From: Bacillota bacterium
GTDB lineage: Bacteria; Bacillota; Clostridia; Acetivibrionales; DTU013
NCBI GenBank assembly: GCA_023426125.1
Contig: JAFABI010000090.1
Span: 186,001 to 250,000 of the forward strand
DNA: 64,000 nt
Direction of reading: 5' to 3'
Below the pieces are notes generated by a model. The model worked only from the letters and a program-made list of their open reading frames with translations, was not told where the DNA came from and searched no databases. This document shows, one piece after another, positions 34,891-43,842 of this stretch. The position numbers were made by a program, and so were the translations under genes. Within the stretch, counting starts at the first letter, position 1, and every line of letters starts with the position of its first letter.

Positions 34891-34912
34891 GGGCGGCCGA
34901 TGGCCGCCTGCC
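34891..34912. repeat. Small palindromic repeat, GGCCGATGGCC variant
   Basis: GGGCGGCCGATGGCCGCC lies just before the start of the next gene; a variant of the family at 7687 and 20421. Confidence 0.6.
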
Positions 34913-34922
34913 TGGAAAGACC

Positions 34923-36128
34923 GTGGACAGACAGAAGCTTAAACAGCTTTTAAAGGCGGAGGAAGGTCCGAAGCTTGATTTCAAGGAAGCGCTGCACCTG
35001 GTAAATGAAAGCGATAAAAAGGAATTGACCAAGGACGTCATTGCCATGGCCAATTCCAGAGGTGGGCGCGGTTATATCCTCTTCGGCGTTCAGGACAAAA
35101 CCAAGAAATTGATCGGTATAAATGCCTGTGACTTCATGGAGGAACAGATCCAGCAGATCATATACAACCGGTGCGACCCGCCTGTTCCCATCTCCATTGA
35201 TTTCATGGAATATGAAAGTGTTACGCTGGCCATACTGACCGTTTTCAGAAGCAGCCACAAGCCGCATATGATGCTGCAAAACGGTGCGTTCTATATAAGA
35301 AGGGGTTCTACTACCGATGTAGCCAGAAGAGGCGAAATCGCAAATCTCTTCCAGGAAAACGGCATTCTGACCTATGAGACGGTTTTGCTGAAAAATGCGC
35401 CCCTTGATGAACTGGATTCCGACCTTGTTACCCAATATTTTAAAAACATTGACGTTATCAGCGGCAAGCCAAATGAAATACTGATGGAAGCCATGGGGAT
35501 AATCGGCCGGAGGGGTGAAACAGAAGGTTACCGGGCAACGATCGGCGGGATACTGCTCTTCGGCAGGAACCCTTCGCTGTATCTTCCGCATGTTTATGTA
35601 AAAATAGTTTATGGAGAAACGGTCCACTATATTACCGGGAGCATTATCAAAATGCTTGATGAAGCGTGTGCGAGGATCAAGGAAATCGTGGCTGACGACA
35701 GGTATCCCTTCGGCGCGGTGGAAGAGGTTATTGCCAATGCGCTGGTCCACAGGGATTATCTTGATTCCTCCAGAGGCGTGGTAATAACGGTAACGGATAA
35801 AAATATGGAGATAAGCAATCCGGGGTCCCTCATCGCATACAACAGCATTTACAAATTCGAGCATGAAAATAACCCGGACAGGCGCAATCCCTGGCTATAC
35901 CAGAGGCTGGTCACTGCCGACGGCGGCAAAAGGTTTTTAAAAACCGGAGCAGGTCTCGGGCGGATAAAAAGATCCTTTGAAAATCTGGGCGAAGTCAAAT
36001 ACCTTAATATCGGATCCCAGAACCTTTTTAAAGTCATTCTTCCGGGGAAGGCCCGCCTTGCTGAGGAAAGCTCCGGCCATAACGCAAATAAAAGAAAATC
36101 GATGAAATACCAACAAAATGGTAAATAA
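34923..36128 (+). CDS. AlbA_2-domain / HATPase-type putative transcriptional regulator
   Basis: The 401-residue protein has an N-terminal AlbA_2 (Schlafen-like) domain (about 1-130: GPKLDFKEALHLVNESDKKE, GGRGYILFGVQD, YIRRGSTTDVARRGEI) and a C-terminal HATPase_c_4-type region (NALVHRDYLDSSRGVVITVT, ISNPGSL, TGAGLGRIKRSFEN). This is the architecture of COG2865 predicted regulators. It starts at GTG 34923 behind GGAAAG, 72 bp after hisIE. Such proteins occur as stress regulators and in defence islands; here the role is unknown. Confidence 0.75.
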   Translation: MDRQKLKQLLKAEEGPKLDFKEALHLVNESDKKELTKDVIAMANSRGGRGYILFGVQDKTKKLIGINACDFMEEQIQQIIYNRCDPPVPISIDFMEYESVTLAILTVFRSSHKPHMMLQNGAFYIRRGSTTDVARRGEIANLFQENGILTYETVLLKNAPLDELDSDLVTQYFKNIDVISGKPNEILMEAMGIIGRRGETEGYRATIGGILLFGRNPSLYLPHVYVKIVYGETVHYITGSIIKMLDEACARIKEIVADDRYPFGAVEEVIANALVHRDYLDSSRGVVITVTDKNMEISNPGSLIAYNSIYKFEHENNPDRRNPWLYQRLVTADGGKRFLKTGAGLGRIKRSFENLGEVKYLNIGSQNLFKVILPGKARLAEESSGHNANKRKSMKYQQNGK

Positions 36129-36175
36129 TCGCCGAAAATCCACCCAAAACAATACAATTTAGGAAAATCACATAT

Positions 36176-36205
36176 TTGATAAAGAATTGCGTATTATATT
36201 ATATT
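36176..36205 (+). promoter_or_regulatory. Probable groESL promoter
   Basis: TTGATA (36176-36181), 18 bp, TATATT (36200-36205), directly upstream of the CIRCE element, so HrcA bound there would overlap the transcription start. Confidence 0.5.
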
Positions 36206-36215
36206 ATTAATGTGA

Positions 36216-36242
36216 TTAGCACTCAGTGATGATGAGTGCTAA
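36216..36242. promoter_or_regulatory. CIRCE operator (HrcA binding site)
   Basis: TTAGCACTC, 9 bp, GAGTGCTAA: an exact match to the CIRCE consensus, 35 bp before groES. It indicates heat-shock control by the HrcA repressor. Confidence 0.97.
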
Positions 36243-36276
36243 TAAAATGAAAAAATCCTAAGAGGAGGTACACCCT

Positions 36277-36564
36277 ATGAAAATAAAACCGTTAGGCGAA
36301 AGAGTCGTAATCAAAATGTTGGAGTCGGAAGAGACCACCAAGAGCGGAATCGTTCTTCCCGGAACAGCCAAGGAAAAGCCGCAGGTTGCAGAGATTGTCG
36401 CAGTCGGACCCGGAGGGTTTGACGACAAGGGCAGGGAGATCAAGATGGAAGTCAAGGTCGGCGACAGGGTACTTATCAGCAAATATGCCGGAACAGAAGT
36501 AAAGATCGACAAGGAAGAATACACCATCTTAAAGCAGAGCGATATTCTCGCAATCGTTGATTAA
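36277..36564 (+). CDS. groES: Co-chaperonin GroES
   Basis: The 95-residue heptamer-forming lid protein starts MKIKPLGERVVIKMLESEET, has the mobile loop around residues 17-32 (TTKSGIVLPGTAKEKPQ) and ends YTILKQSDILAIVD. AAGAGGAGGTACACCCT precedes the ATG. It is the first gene of the CIRCE-controlled operon, 51 bp before groEL. Confidence 0.98.
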   Translation: MKIKPLGERVVIKMLESEETTKSGIVLPGTAKEKPQVAEIVAVGPGGFDDKGREIKMEVKVGDRVLISKYAGTEVKIDKEEYTILKQSDILAIVD

Positions 36565-36615
36565 TGGTAAGAGTTTATCTTGATTCGATTTAAGAAATTA
36601 TAAGGAGGCTATAAC

Positions 36616-38250
36616 ATGGCAAAGGATATCAAATTCGGCGAAGAAGCCAGGCGCGCCCTTGAAAGCGGCGTTAATCAGCTGGCTAATACGGTTAAAATCA
36701 CACTCGGACCCAAAGGAAGAAATGTTGTTCTCGATAAGAAATTCGGATCTCCGGTGATCACCAATGACGGTGTTACCATCGCAAAGGAAATAGAACTGGA
36801 GGACAGATTTGAAAATATGGGTGCACAGTTGGTCAAGGAAGTTGCAACCAAGACCAACGATGTAGCGGGTGACGGTACTACTACGGCAACCTTGCTGGCT
36901 CAGGCAATTATCAGGGAAGGTATGAAAAATGTTGCTGCCGGCGCAAACCCCATGATACTTAAAAAAGGTGTAGCAAAAGCTGTTGATGAAGCTGTTGACG
37001 GTATAAAGGAAATCAGCCAGAAAATCAAAGGTAAGGAAGATATCGCAAGAGTTGCTTCCATTTCCGCCAATGACGATGTTATCGGAAGCCTTATTGCAGA
37101 TGCAATGGAGAAGGTAACAAATGACGGCGTTATAACCGTGGAAGAGTCCAAGACCATGGGAACAAACCTGGAAGTTGTTGAAGGTATGCAGTTTGACAGA
37201 GGTTATGTATCCGCTTACATGATCACCGATACCGAAAAAATGGAAGCAGTTCTGGACGATCCATACATTTTGATTACCGACAAAAAGATCAGCAGCATTC
37301 AGGACTTGCTGCCCCTGCTGGAACAAATCGTACAGGCAGGCAAAAAGCTTGTCATCATCGCTGAAGATATTGAAGGAGAAGCGCTTAGCACGCTCATCGT
37401 TAACAAGCTGAGAGGCACGTTTATCTGCGTAGCCGTTAAAGCTCCGGGCTTCGGCGACAGAAGAAAAGCCATGCTGCAGGATATCGCAGTACTTACCGGC
37501 GGCGAAGTTATAACGGAAGAAGTCGGTCTGGACCTCAAGGAAACCAAGATCAGCCAGCTGGGCAAAGCAAGACAGATCAAGGTTCAGAAGGAAAACACCA
37601 TTATTGTTGACGGTGCGGGCGACCAAAAGGAAATCAGGAAGAGAATCGCCTCCATTAAATCACAAATCGAAGAGACCACCTCTGATTTCGACAGGGAAAA
37701 GCTCCAGGAAAGGCTTGCCAAGCTTTCCGGCGGCGTAGCGGTCATCCAGGTGGGCGCTGCTACCGAAACGGAAATGAAGGAAAAGAAACACAGGATCGAA
37801 GACGCTCTTGCTGCAACCAAGGCTGCAGTAGAAGAAGGAATCGTAGCCGGCGGCGGAACCGCTTTCATCAATGTTCTTCCCAAGGTCGCAAAGCTGCTTG
37901 ATTCTGTTTCCGGTGATGAAAAGACCGGCGTACAGATCATCATTAAATCCCTTGAAGAGCCTGTAAGGCAGATTGCTGCCAACGCAGGACTGGAAGGCTC
38001 GGTCATCGTCGACAAGATCAAAGGCAGCCAGGCCGGAATCGGCTTTGACGCTTTGAAGGAACAGTATGTCAACATGATCGATGCCGGTATCGTTGACCCT
38101 GCAAAGGTTACAAGGTCAGCTCTGCAAAACGCGGCTTCCGTTGCAGCCATGGTCCTCACAACGGAAAGCGTTGTGGCCGACAAGCCTGAGAAAGAGCCCC
38201 CAATGCCTGCAGGCGGCGGAATGCCCGGCGGAATGGGCGGAATGTACTAA
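36616..38250 (+). CDS. groEL: Chaperonin GroEL
   Basis: The 544-residue ATPase shows KDIKFGEEARRALESGVNQL, TLGPKGRNVVLDKKFG, DGTTTATLLAQ (residues about 86-96), apical-domain TDKKISSIQDLLPLLE and the Gly-Met-rich tail GGGMPGGMGGMY. It forms the folding chamber with GroES. TAAGGAGGCTATAAC precedes the ATG. Long open frames on the opposite strand are codon-bias shadows. A terminator follows 43 bp after the stop. Confidence 0.98.
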   Translation: MAKDIKFGEEARRALESGVNQLANTVKITLGPKGRNVVLDKKFGSPVITNDGVTIAKEIELEDRFENMGAQLVKEVATKTNDVAGDGTTTATLLAQAIIREGMKNVAAGANPMILKKGVAKAVDEAVDGIKEISQKIKGKEDIARVASISANDDVIGSLIADAMEKVTNDGVITVEESKTMGTNLEVVEGMQFDRGYVSAYMITDTEKMEAVLDDPYILITDKKISSIQDLLPLLEQIVQAGKKLVIIAEDIEGEALSTLIVNKLRGTFICVAVKAPGFGDRRKAMLQDIAVLTGGEVITEEVGLDLKETKISQLGKARQIKVQKENTIIVDGAGDQKEIRKRIASIKSQIEETTSDFDREKLQERLAKLSGGVAVIQVGAATETEMKEKKHRIEDALAATKAAVEEGIVAGGGTAFINVLPKVAKLLDSVSGDEKTGVQIIIKSLEEPVRQIAANAGLEGSVIVDKIKGSQAGIGFDALKEQYVNMIDAGIVDPAKVTRSALQNAASVAAMVLTTESVVADKPEKEPPMPAGGGMPGGMGGMY

Positions 38251-38292
38251 TTTAGAGGCCGGAATGAATATACGGCTCTGAACCGAAATGTG

Positions 38293-38332
38293 AAACCCGT
38301 GCAGAAACAATTGATTTTGCACGGGTTTTCCT
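38293..38332 (+). terminator. Intrinsic terminator of groESL
   Basis: AAACCCGTGCA pairs with TGCACGGGTTT (11 bp) around a 14-nt loop, ending in T-rich sequence. Confidence 0.85.
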
Positions 38333-38521
38333 TTAAAGCCCTTTCTACGATTTGAAAACCGCCTGTTTTCCTGATATACAACATGCTACAGACCTTAATA
38401 AGGGGTTTTTTGGTCTCATTGCACAAAAATACACTGGAATTTGTTCTATTTGGTATATTGTTAAGGTAGAATATGTATGATAAAATTTAGTATATATACA
38501 ATGCTGACAGGCATTGAAGTA

Positions 38522-38547
38522 GCGGATTCCGCCCGGGCGGAATCCGC
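38522..38547. repeat. Perfect 26-bp loopless palindrome
   Basis: GCGGATTCCGCCC is followed directly by its exact reverse complement. It lies in the 354-bp gap between groEL and the DUF6106-like gene, 58 bp before that gene's start. It could be a dimeric-protein operator or a repeat unit; no other copy was noticed in the window. Confidence 0.6.
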
Positions 38548-38604
38548 CTGAAATCCGGCGGGGCTCTATGCCTATGAGATTTTATTTACAGGAGGGTTTT
38601 TTTA

Positions 38605-39117
38605 ATGGACGTCTTTATGGAAAAGATAGTTGCAAAAAGGAAGGATTTCAAGGACAATTTAATTGCTGCCGGTATTATATTCGGAACTTTAATACTCATG
38701 TTTGTCTTAATAAACATACCCATCATTAATCAGCTGGGTATAGGGCTGTTTCTTGTGGCCGGGCTTATTTACCTGGCATACAGGCTCATTACGTCAAGAA
38801 ATATTGAATTTGAATATGTAGTGACCAACGGTGAGCTTGATATAGACAAGATCATATCCCGGAGGAAAAGGAAAAGGATATTCAGTGCAAGCTGCAAGGA
38901 ATTTGACATTGTGGCCAGAGTCAAGAGCAATAGCTTCAGCCAGTCGGTGCAGGCCATAAAAAACCGCATTGATGCCACAAGCTCTCTGGATTCACCGGAT
39001 GCGTTCTTTGCGACCTTGAATTACAAGGGTGAAAAGACCCTGGTTATTTTTGAGCCCGACGAAAAGATGCTGAACAATTTTAAATTCTTCATTCCAAGGA
39101 AGGTTTTATTGAACTAG
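38605..39117 (+). CDS. DUF6106-like membrane protein
   Basis: The 170-residue protein has two membrane helices (about 20-38 and 46-60: GIIFGTLILMFVLINIPII, LGIGLFLVAGLIYLAY). A cytoplasmic basic stretch SRRKRKRIFSASCKEFDIVA and a conserved-looking C-terminal domain (FATLNYKGEKTLVIFEPDEK) follow. I recall this pattern as DUF6106, a clostridial family of unknown function. CAGGAGGG precedes the ATG. Its end overlaps the convergent AraC gene by 12 bp. Confidence 0.7.
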   Translation: MDVFMEKIVAKRKDFKDNLIAAGIIFGTLILMFVLINIPIINQLGIGLFLVAGLIYLAYRLITSRNIEFEYVVTNGELDIDKIISRRKRKRIFSASCKEFDIVARVKSNSFSQSVQAIKNRIDATSSLDSPDAFFATLNYKGEKTLVIFEPDEKMLNNFKFFIPRKVLLN

Positions 39118-39966
39118 ATAGAGCTTCCTGTAGGCGGTAGGCGTGCAGCCTTTCACTTCCCTGAAAGCCCTGTTGAAGGTTGCCAGGCTGTTGAAACCTG
39201 ACATATAGGCTGTCTGTGCGATGGAATATCTGAAATCCGAAAGAAGCTTTTCGGATTTTTTTATTTTGTATTCCTTTAAATAATCATGGAAATTTTTCTC
39301 CATGGTTTCCTTAAAAATTCTTGAGAAGTGACATTGGCTGAAGCCGGAAAAGCCGGCGACTTCCTTCAGAGAGATCTCATTCCGGTAATTATTTTCAATA
39401 TATTCAAAGGCTTTATTGAGCTTCTCACGCCCGTAAAAATTTTTCCTGGTTTTCGTTTCCTTTGACGGCGTTTTTTTATCGGGACAGTTTCTTGACAAGA
39501 TTGCCATAATGTCAAAAATTCTGGCATTCAATGCAAATTCATATGCTCTTTTTTGCTTGAGGTATTCATCCATGAGCATTTTGATCTGCTCTTCCAGAGA
39601 CCTGTGGAATTCAGGGCTGCTATCGGGAGATATTGCCGCCGTGTCGGCGAGGAAAGGATTTAAGAAGCCTGTACCGATACCTTGAAGATTTGCCGGATCA
39701 AACTGGATGAAAATCCTGCTCCCCCCGTATTCGTTTTTGGGAAAGCTATGGATATCGCCGCCGGCGATGAAAAGGATGTCCCTTTCTTTGAGGAGCATAT
39801 CCTTGTTGTTAATTTTTACGGGAAAACTGTTTTTTCGCACATAGAGGATTTCAACCGCATTATGCCAGTGCGGAGGGTATTCAAAGCTATCTTGAGTATT
39901 CTCAACGAGTCGGAAGGGGAAATCTTCCATATAAATATTTTTCTCATGAAGCCCTTTAATAATCAT
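39106..39966 (-). CDS. AraC-family transcriptional regulator with cupin sensor domain
   Basis: The 286-residue protein has an N-terminal cupin/AraC-binding domain (PPHWHNAVEILYVRKN near 33, FIAGGDIHSFPKNE near 69). The C-terminal double HTH runs from about residue 180 (ISLKEVAGFSGFSQCHFSRI, SIAQTAYMSGFNSLATFNRA, FREVKGCTPTAYRK). Such regulators commonly control sugar-use genes; the GH3 glycosidase on the same strand 1.6 kb away is a possible target. GGAGGCAATTTT precedes the ATG, and a MITE-like element sits directly upstream, where its promoter should be. Confidence 0.9.
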   Translation of the reverse strand: MIIKGLHEKNIYMEDFPFRLVENTQDSFEYPPHWHNAVEILYVRKNSFPVKINNKDMLLKERDILFIAGGDIHSFPKNEYGGSRIFIQFDPANLQGIGTGFLNPFLADTAAISPDSSPEFHRSLEEQIKMLMDEYLKQKRAYEFALNARIFDIMAILSRNCPDKKTPSKETKTRKNFYGREKLNKAFEYIENNYRNEISLKEVAGFSGFSQCHFSRIFKETMEKNFHDYLKEYKIKKSEKLLSDFRYSIAQTAYMSGFNSLATFNRAFREVKGCTPTAYRKLYLVQ

Positions 39967-39980
39967 AAAATTGCCTCCGG

Positions 39981-40093
39981 TACTACAACGAAGGTTTCCA
40001 ATTATTCCTGTGAAATAACGCGCTAATGTATTTGTGGTTATTTCTGTAGGGTGAATAAATACCGATATATTTAATCTAACCTTCGTTGTAGTA
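39981..40093. mobile_element. MITE-like element with 16-bp perfect terminal inverted repeats
   Basis: TACTACAACGAAGGTT (39981-39996) is exactly inverted as AACCTTCGTTGTAGTA (40078-40093). The 81-bp interior is AT-rich and non-coding. A 12-base piece of the same end occurs at 31133-31144. The rest of the gap, 40094-40388, shows no gene or clear signal. Confidence 0.7.
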
Positions 40094-40388
40094 ATAGAAT
40101 AATTTTACAATGAAAATTGTCCTGAGGCAACCGTTTCATAAAGACGCTCATTAGGCCGGCCAGCCGTGGCAGAATCGGATACGTCACCTTCCGGATTCAC
40201 GGCAGGTTTGGCTTCTACAAGCGGATACCGGACACAAAAGCTGATAATTCAGCCGTCTTAGGAATAATCGTGCCCAGTAAATATATCCCCGGCTCCGGAG
40301 GTGGATAAGATGGGATAATTTCATATTCCAAGGCTCCGGCCTATTCTATTTTTTAAGGGACTCCCTTGGAATTGCCAAAGAATCTGTA

Positions 40389-41279
40389 TTATGAAGATTT
40401 ATCTTTTTTATGACGTTTCTTCGCCTCGTACATTTTCTTATCGGCTAATTCAATAATTTCTTTCGCAGTTAAGCCGGAGACCGGCATTGTTACCACACCC
40501 TGGGATACCTCGACGGTAATATCGCTGTCCTGGATAGATAACATTGTATTATGGAAATCATGAGAGAGCCGTTTTGAAATGCGAAGCGCATCTTTGCCGC
40601 CGGTATTGTTCAGGCAAATCACGAATTCGTCACCGCCGTAACGAACTGCCCAATCCGTGTCATTTCTAATGCAATTTTGAATTGTATTTGCCGCAAACTT
40701 CAGAACCTGATCTCCTGCCGCATGACCGAAGGTATCGTTGATAGTCTTCAGATTGTCAATGTCTATAAAAATAATCGACAGCGGCTTTTGGCTTACCATA
40801 GCGCTGACAACATCTACAGGTAGACGGTCATCCAAAAAACGGCGGTTGTACAGCGCTGTCAATTCATCCCTGATGATCATATTGTTGATGTCCTGTACGG
40901 CGTTATACAGGACCTGGCCTTTGTTGTATTCGCCGGTACCAATCATCATGGTTTCCGTCGCATTTTTCAGAAGCTCCAGCACCACATGCTGCTCCACGAA
41001 CTCCAGAGGGAGGGCTGTAAGCAGCATAACCGCATGGGGACTATGTTCCAGCTTCATAAAACTTTTCTGTTCGCGGTACGCACGCACCGATACGCAGTTC
41101 TCGCAGATGTGCCCTTTTCCCCAGTAATCATAACATATTTCGCGTGTTTCACCGGCGCTGTTATGACGATATTCCAAAACCCTTTTCCGTATTGGGTCTA
41201 TAAGCCGTACAGCATCGTACATTTTGTGAAAAAGCTCCAGGTTTGATTGCAAATTGTTTAGTGTAATTTTTCCGGTCAT
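40389..41279 (-). CDS. GGDEF-domain diguanylate cyclase
   Basis: The 296-residue protein has a C-terminal GGDEF domain (about 135-290) with DELTALYNRRFLDDRLP, DIDNLKTINDTFGHAAGDQV and an intact active site RYGGDEFVICLNN near 214, so it should make cyclic di-GMP. The N-terminal 130 residues have no membrane helix but hold Cys residues (EICYDYWGKGHICENC), suggesting a soluble redox or ligand sensor. TAAGGAGAATGTAA precedes the ATG. Confidence 0.9.
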   Translation of the reverse strand: MTGKITLNNLQSNLELFHKMYDAVRLIDPIRKRVLEYRHNSAGETREICYDYWGKGHICENCVSVRAYREQKSFMKLEHSPHAVMLLTALPLEFVEQHVVLELLKNATETMMIGTGEYNKGQVLYNAVQDINNMIIRDELTALYNRRFLDDRLPVDVVSAMVSQKPLSIIFIDIDNLKTINDTFGHAAGDQVLKFAANTIQNCIRNDTDWAVRYGGDEFVICLNNTGGKDALRISKRLSHDFHNTMLSIQDSDITVEVSQGVVTMPVSGLTAKEIIELADKKMYEAKKRHKKDKSS

Positions 41280-41433
41280 TTACATTCTCCTTAAAATTAT
41301 AAACAAAAGTGACGAACACCATACCTCGAAGAAATATCCTGAAATTGGGCGCTTTTATTGTAACCCAGGGAGAGTGAAAAAGCAACAGAAAATTGCGGGG
41401 CTGGGGGAGGACGTAAAACACTGCGACCGGGTA

Positions 41434-41471
41434 GTTCTCTGTCACAGCCGGTTCATTTTACGACAGAGAAC
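41434..41471. repeat. Hairpin repeat with GACAGAGAAC arms
   Basis: GTTCTCTGTC and GACAGAGAAC form a 10-bp stem with an 18-nt loop in the diguanylate cyclase-GH3 gap (41280-41571). The sequence AGAACCGTCCC next to it resembles dispersed repeats I recall from other Clostridia. Confidence 0.5.
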
Positions 41472-41571
41472 CGTCCCGGCCGCATGTGATCTTGCTGTCA
41501 TGGGCGGACAGTCAATGGCTGCTCCTCATCAGATGATGACAGTGAGTAGATGTGCATCTTTCCATACACTC

Positions 41572-43722
41572 TTAAATAACTTCAAATGCCGCCATGGATA
41601 CCTTTTGGCCTGTCAGGAAAATACTTCTCCCGTCAGGCTGGCTGCCGCCGATATAGGCTTCGAAGGTTCCGGGCTCAAGGATGCTGTCCCCGTTTTCGTC
41701 AATCAGCATCATATCCTCGGGCGACAGGACCAGGACAACCTCTTTCTCTTCACCCGGCAGCAGGTAGATTTTCCTGATCCCTCTCAACTGCCAGCGAGGA
41801 ACTCTGACGCTGGCCTTTACATCTTTAAGATACAGCTGGACAGTCTCTTCGGCTGCATATTTACCGGTATTCTTTACTTTAATACTGCAGGTCAGTGTCT
41901 CGCCGGACTTGATCGATGCGGAGGAGAGCTTGATATCCCCATATTCGAAGGTAGTATAGCCGAGACCATAGCCAAAGGGATATAATGCCTCGCTCTTCAT
42001 ATATTTGTAGGTTCTGTTTTCCATTGAATAATCATGAAAATCAGGGAGATCTTCGGTTGCTTTGTAAAAGGTGACCGGAAGCCTTCCCGACGGACTATAA
42101 TCGCCGAAAATCAAGGACGCAACGGCGCTTCCGCCTCTGGCTCCGGGATACCAGGCCTGGATGATGGCGTCCACATTTTCATCAGCCCATCCCACTGCCA
42201 GAGCGCTTCCGGACAGGAGTATGAGAATCACCGGCTTCCCTGTTGAATAAACGGCCTCCAGGAGTTCCTGCTGCATGCCCGGAAGGTTCAGATGTTTTTT
42301 GTCCCCCGCGGCGTCTGCGTTGGAGGCGTCGCCTTCTTCACCTTCCAATGACGGGTCAAGCCCCAGGCACATGATTACGCAATCCGCTCTTTCCGCTGCC
42401 GACAAAGCTTCCGCAACCCTGTCCCGTTCTTCTGCACAGCCTTCCACGCGATCTTTATATAGATGGCAGCCCTCGGCATAGTATATTTTCGTATCCGGGC
42501 CGACAGCATCCTGGATGCCTTCCAGCACGGTAACGTACCGGGCGGCAGTACCGCAGTAATTGCCCTTCAACACTTCCCGGCTGTTGGCATTGGGGCCTAT
42601 CACCGCCAATGACTTTACTTTGTATTTATCCAGAGGCAGGATGCTGTTTTTATTTTTCAAAAGCACCATGGTCTTTTTTGACACTTCAAGGGCAAAAGCT
42701 TCATGCTCCTTGCAGCCGACTACCTCATAAGGGATGCCTGCACAGGGAACATTTTCTGCGTCGTCAAACATGCCAAGCTTCATACGGGTGGTCATCAGGC
42801 GCACCACAGATCTGTCGATTGTTTCTTCATCTACCAGCCCTTCATTATAGGCGATCTGGAGATTAAGATACATATTGCCGCAATTCAGGTCACAGCCGTT
42901 ATTTACTGCAAGCGCCACCGATTCCGGCGCCGTCCTGGTCACCAGGTGATTTTCATGGAAATCCTTTATTGCGCCGCAGTCGGAAGTGACATGGCCTTCA
43001 AAACCCCATTCCTCCCGCAATATGTCCTTCAGCAGCGTCCTGCTTCCGCAGCAGGGCTCACCGTTGGTACGGTTGTATGCTCCCATCACGGCCTCCACCT
43101 TTGCCTCCTGCACGCACTCCTTGAAGGCAGGGAGATATGTCTCCCGCAGGTCTTTTTTGGAAACGACGGCGTCAAAGGAATGCCGCTCACTCTCAGGGCC
43201 GCTGTGAACCGCAAAATGTTTTGCGCAGGCGGCAGCTTTCAGGTATTTCGGGTCATTCCCCTGGATGCCCCTGACAAAGGCTGCTCCCAGTTTGCCTGTA
43301 AGGTACGGGTCCTCGCCGTAGGTTTCGTGGCCCCTGCCCCAGCGCGGATCCCTGAAAATATTGATGTTTGGAGACCAGAAGGTCAACCCCTTGTAGATCC
43401 CGTGATCGCCCTTCCTTTGAAATTCATGGTATTTGGCTCTGCCTTCGGTGGATGTGATATCGGCCGCCTTGAAGACAAGCTCCTGGTCAAAGGTGGCCGC
43501 CAGGCCGATGGCCTGGGGAAAAACCGTTGCCGTGCCGGCCCGCGCAACGCCGTGCAGGGCTTCGTTCCACCAGTTGTAGGAGGGGATTCCCAGCCTGGGG
43601 ATTGCAGGGGAATTATAAAGCATCTGGCTGGTTTTTTCCTCAAGGGTCATTCTGGAAACCAGATCCCGGGCCCGTTCCGTGAAAGGCAGGCTTTGATCCT
43701 TGTATGCGGGTATTTCAGACAT
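41572..43722 (-). CDS. Glycoside hydrolase family 3 (beta-xylosidase/glucosidase type)
   Basis: The 716-residue protein starts with the GH3 barrel domain (YNWWNEALHGVARAGTATVF, FWSPNINIFRDPRWGRGHET, nucleophile Asp in VTSDCGAIKDFHENHL near residue 247). The alpha/beta sandwich domain follows (IGPNANSREVLKGNYCG, SGSALAVGWADENVDAIIQA), then a C-terminal FnIII-like domain (VKNTGKYAAEETVQLYLKD). No signal peptide is present, so it acts on imported oligosaccharides in the cytoplasm. The specificity (xylo or gluco) is a guess. GGAGGTGTTGAA precedes the ATG. Confidence 0.92.
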   Translation of the reverse strand: MSEIPAYKDQSLPFTERARDLVSRMTLEEKTSQMLYNSPAIPRLGIPSYNWWNEALHGVARAGTATVFPQAIGLAATFDQELVFKAADITSTEGRAKYHEFQRKGDHGIYKGLTFWSPNINIFRDPRWGRGHETYGEDPYLTGKLGAAFVRGIQGNDPKYLKAAACAKHFAVHSGPESERHSFDAVVSKKDLRETYLPAFKECVQEAKVEAVMGAYNRTNGEPCCGSRTLLKDILREEWGFEGHVTSDCGAIKDFHENHLVTRTAPESVALAVNNGCDLNCGNMYLNLQIAYNEGLVDEETIDRSVVRLMTTRMKLGMFDDAENVPCAGIPYEVVGCKEHEAFALEVSKKTMVLLKNKNSILPLDKYKVKSLAVIGPNANSREVLKGNYCGTAARYVTVLEGIQDAVGPDTKIYYAEGCHLYKDRVEGCAEERDRVAEALSAAERADCVIMCLGLDPSLEGEEGDASNADAAGDKKHLNLPGMQQELLEAVYSTGKPVILILLSGSALAVGWADENVDAIIQAWYPGARGGSAVASLIFGDYSPSGRLPVTFYKATEDLPDFHDYSMENRTYKYMKSEALYPFGYGLGYTTFEYGDIKLSSASIKSGETLTCSIKVKNTGKYAAEETVQLYLKDVKASVRVPRWQLRGIRKIYLLPGEEKEVVLVLSPEDMMLIDENGDSILEPGTFEAYIGGSQPDGRSIFLTGQKVSMAAFEVI

Positions 43723-43842
43723 TTCAACACCTCCGGATTTTCTACTCTACTCCTATTTTATTCTTTCCCGGCTTTATTTTCATATCATTTCTTGCCGGAT
43801 GCTGATCAACTTTTGCTTATTATGCTGCGGAGGAGAGATGCT

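Noticed and set aside
36598..37626. Minus-strand open frame of 342 codons opposite groEL
   Set aside because: It is the antisense shadow of a strongly biased housekeeping gene, with no ribosome binding site and no recognisable domain. Similar antisense frames opposite pcrA, hisD and groEL were discarded for the same reason.
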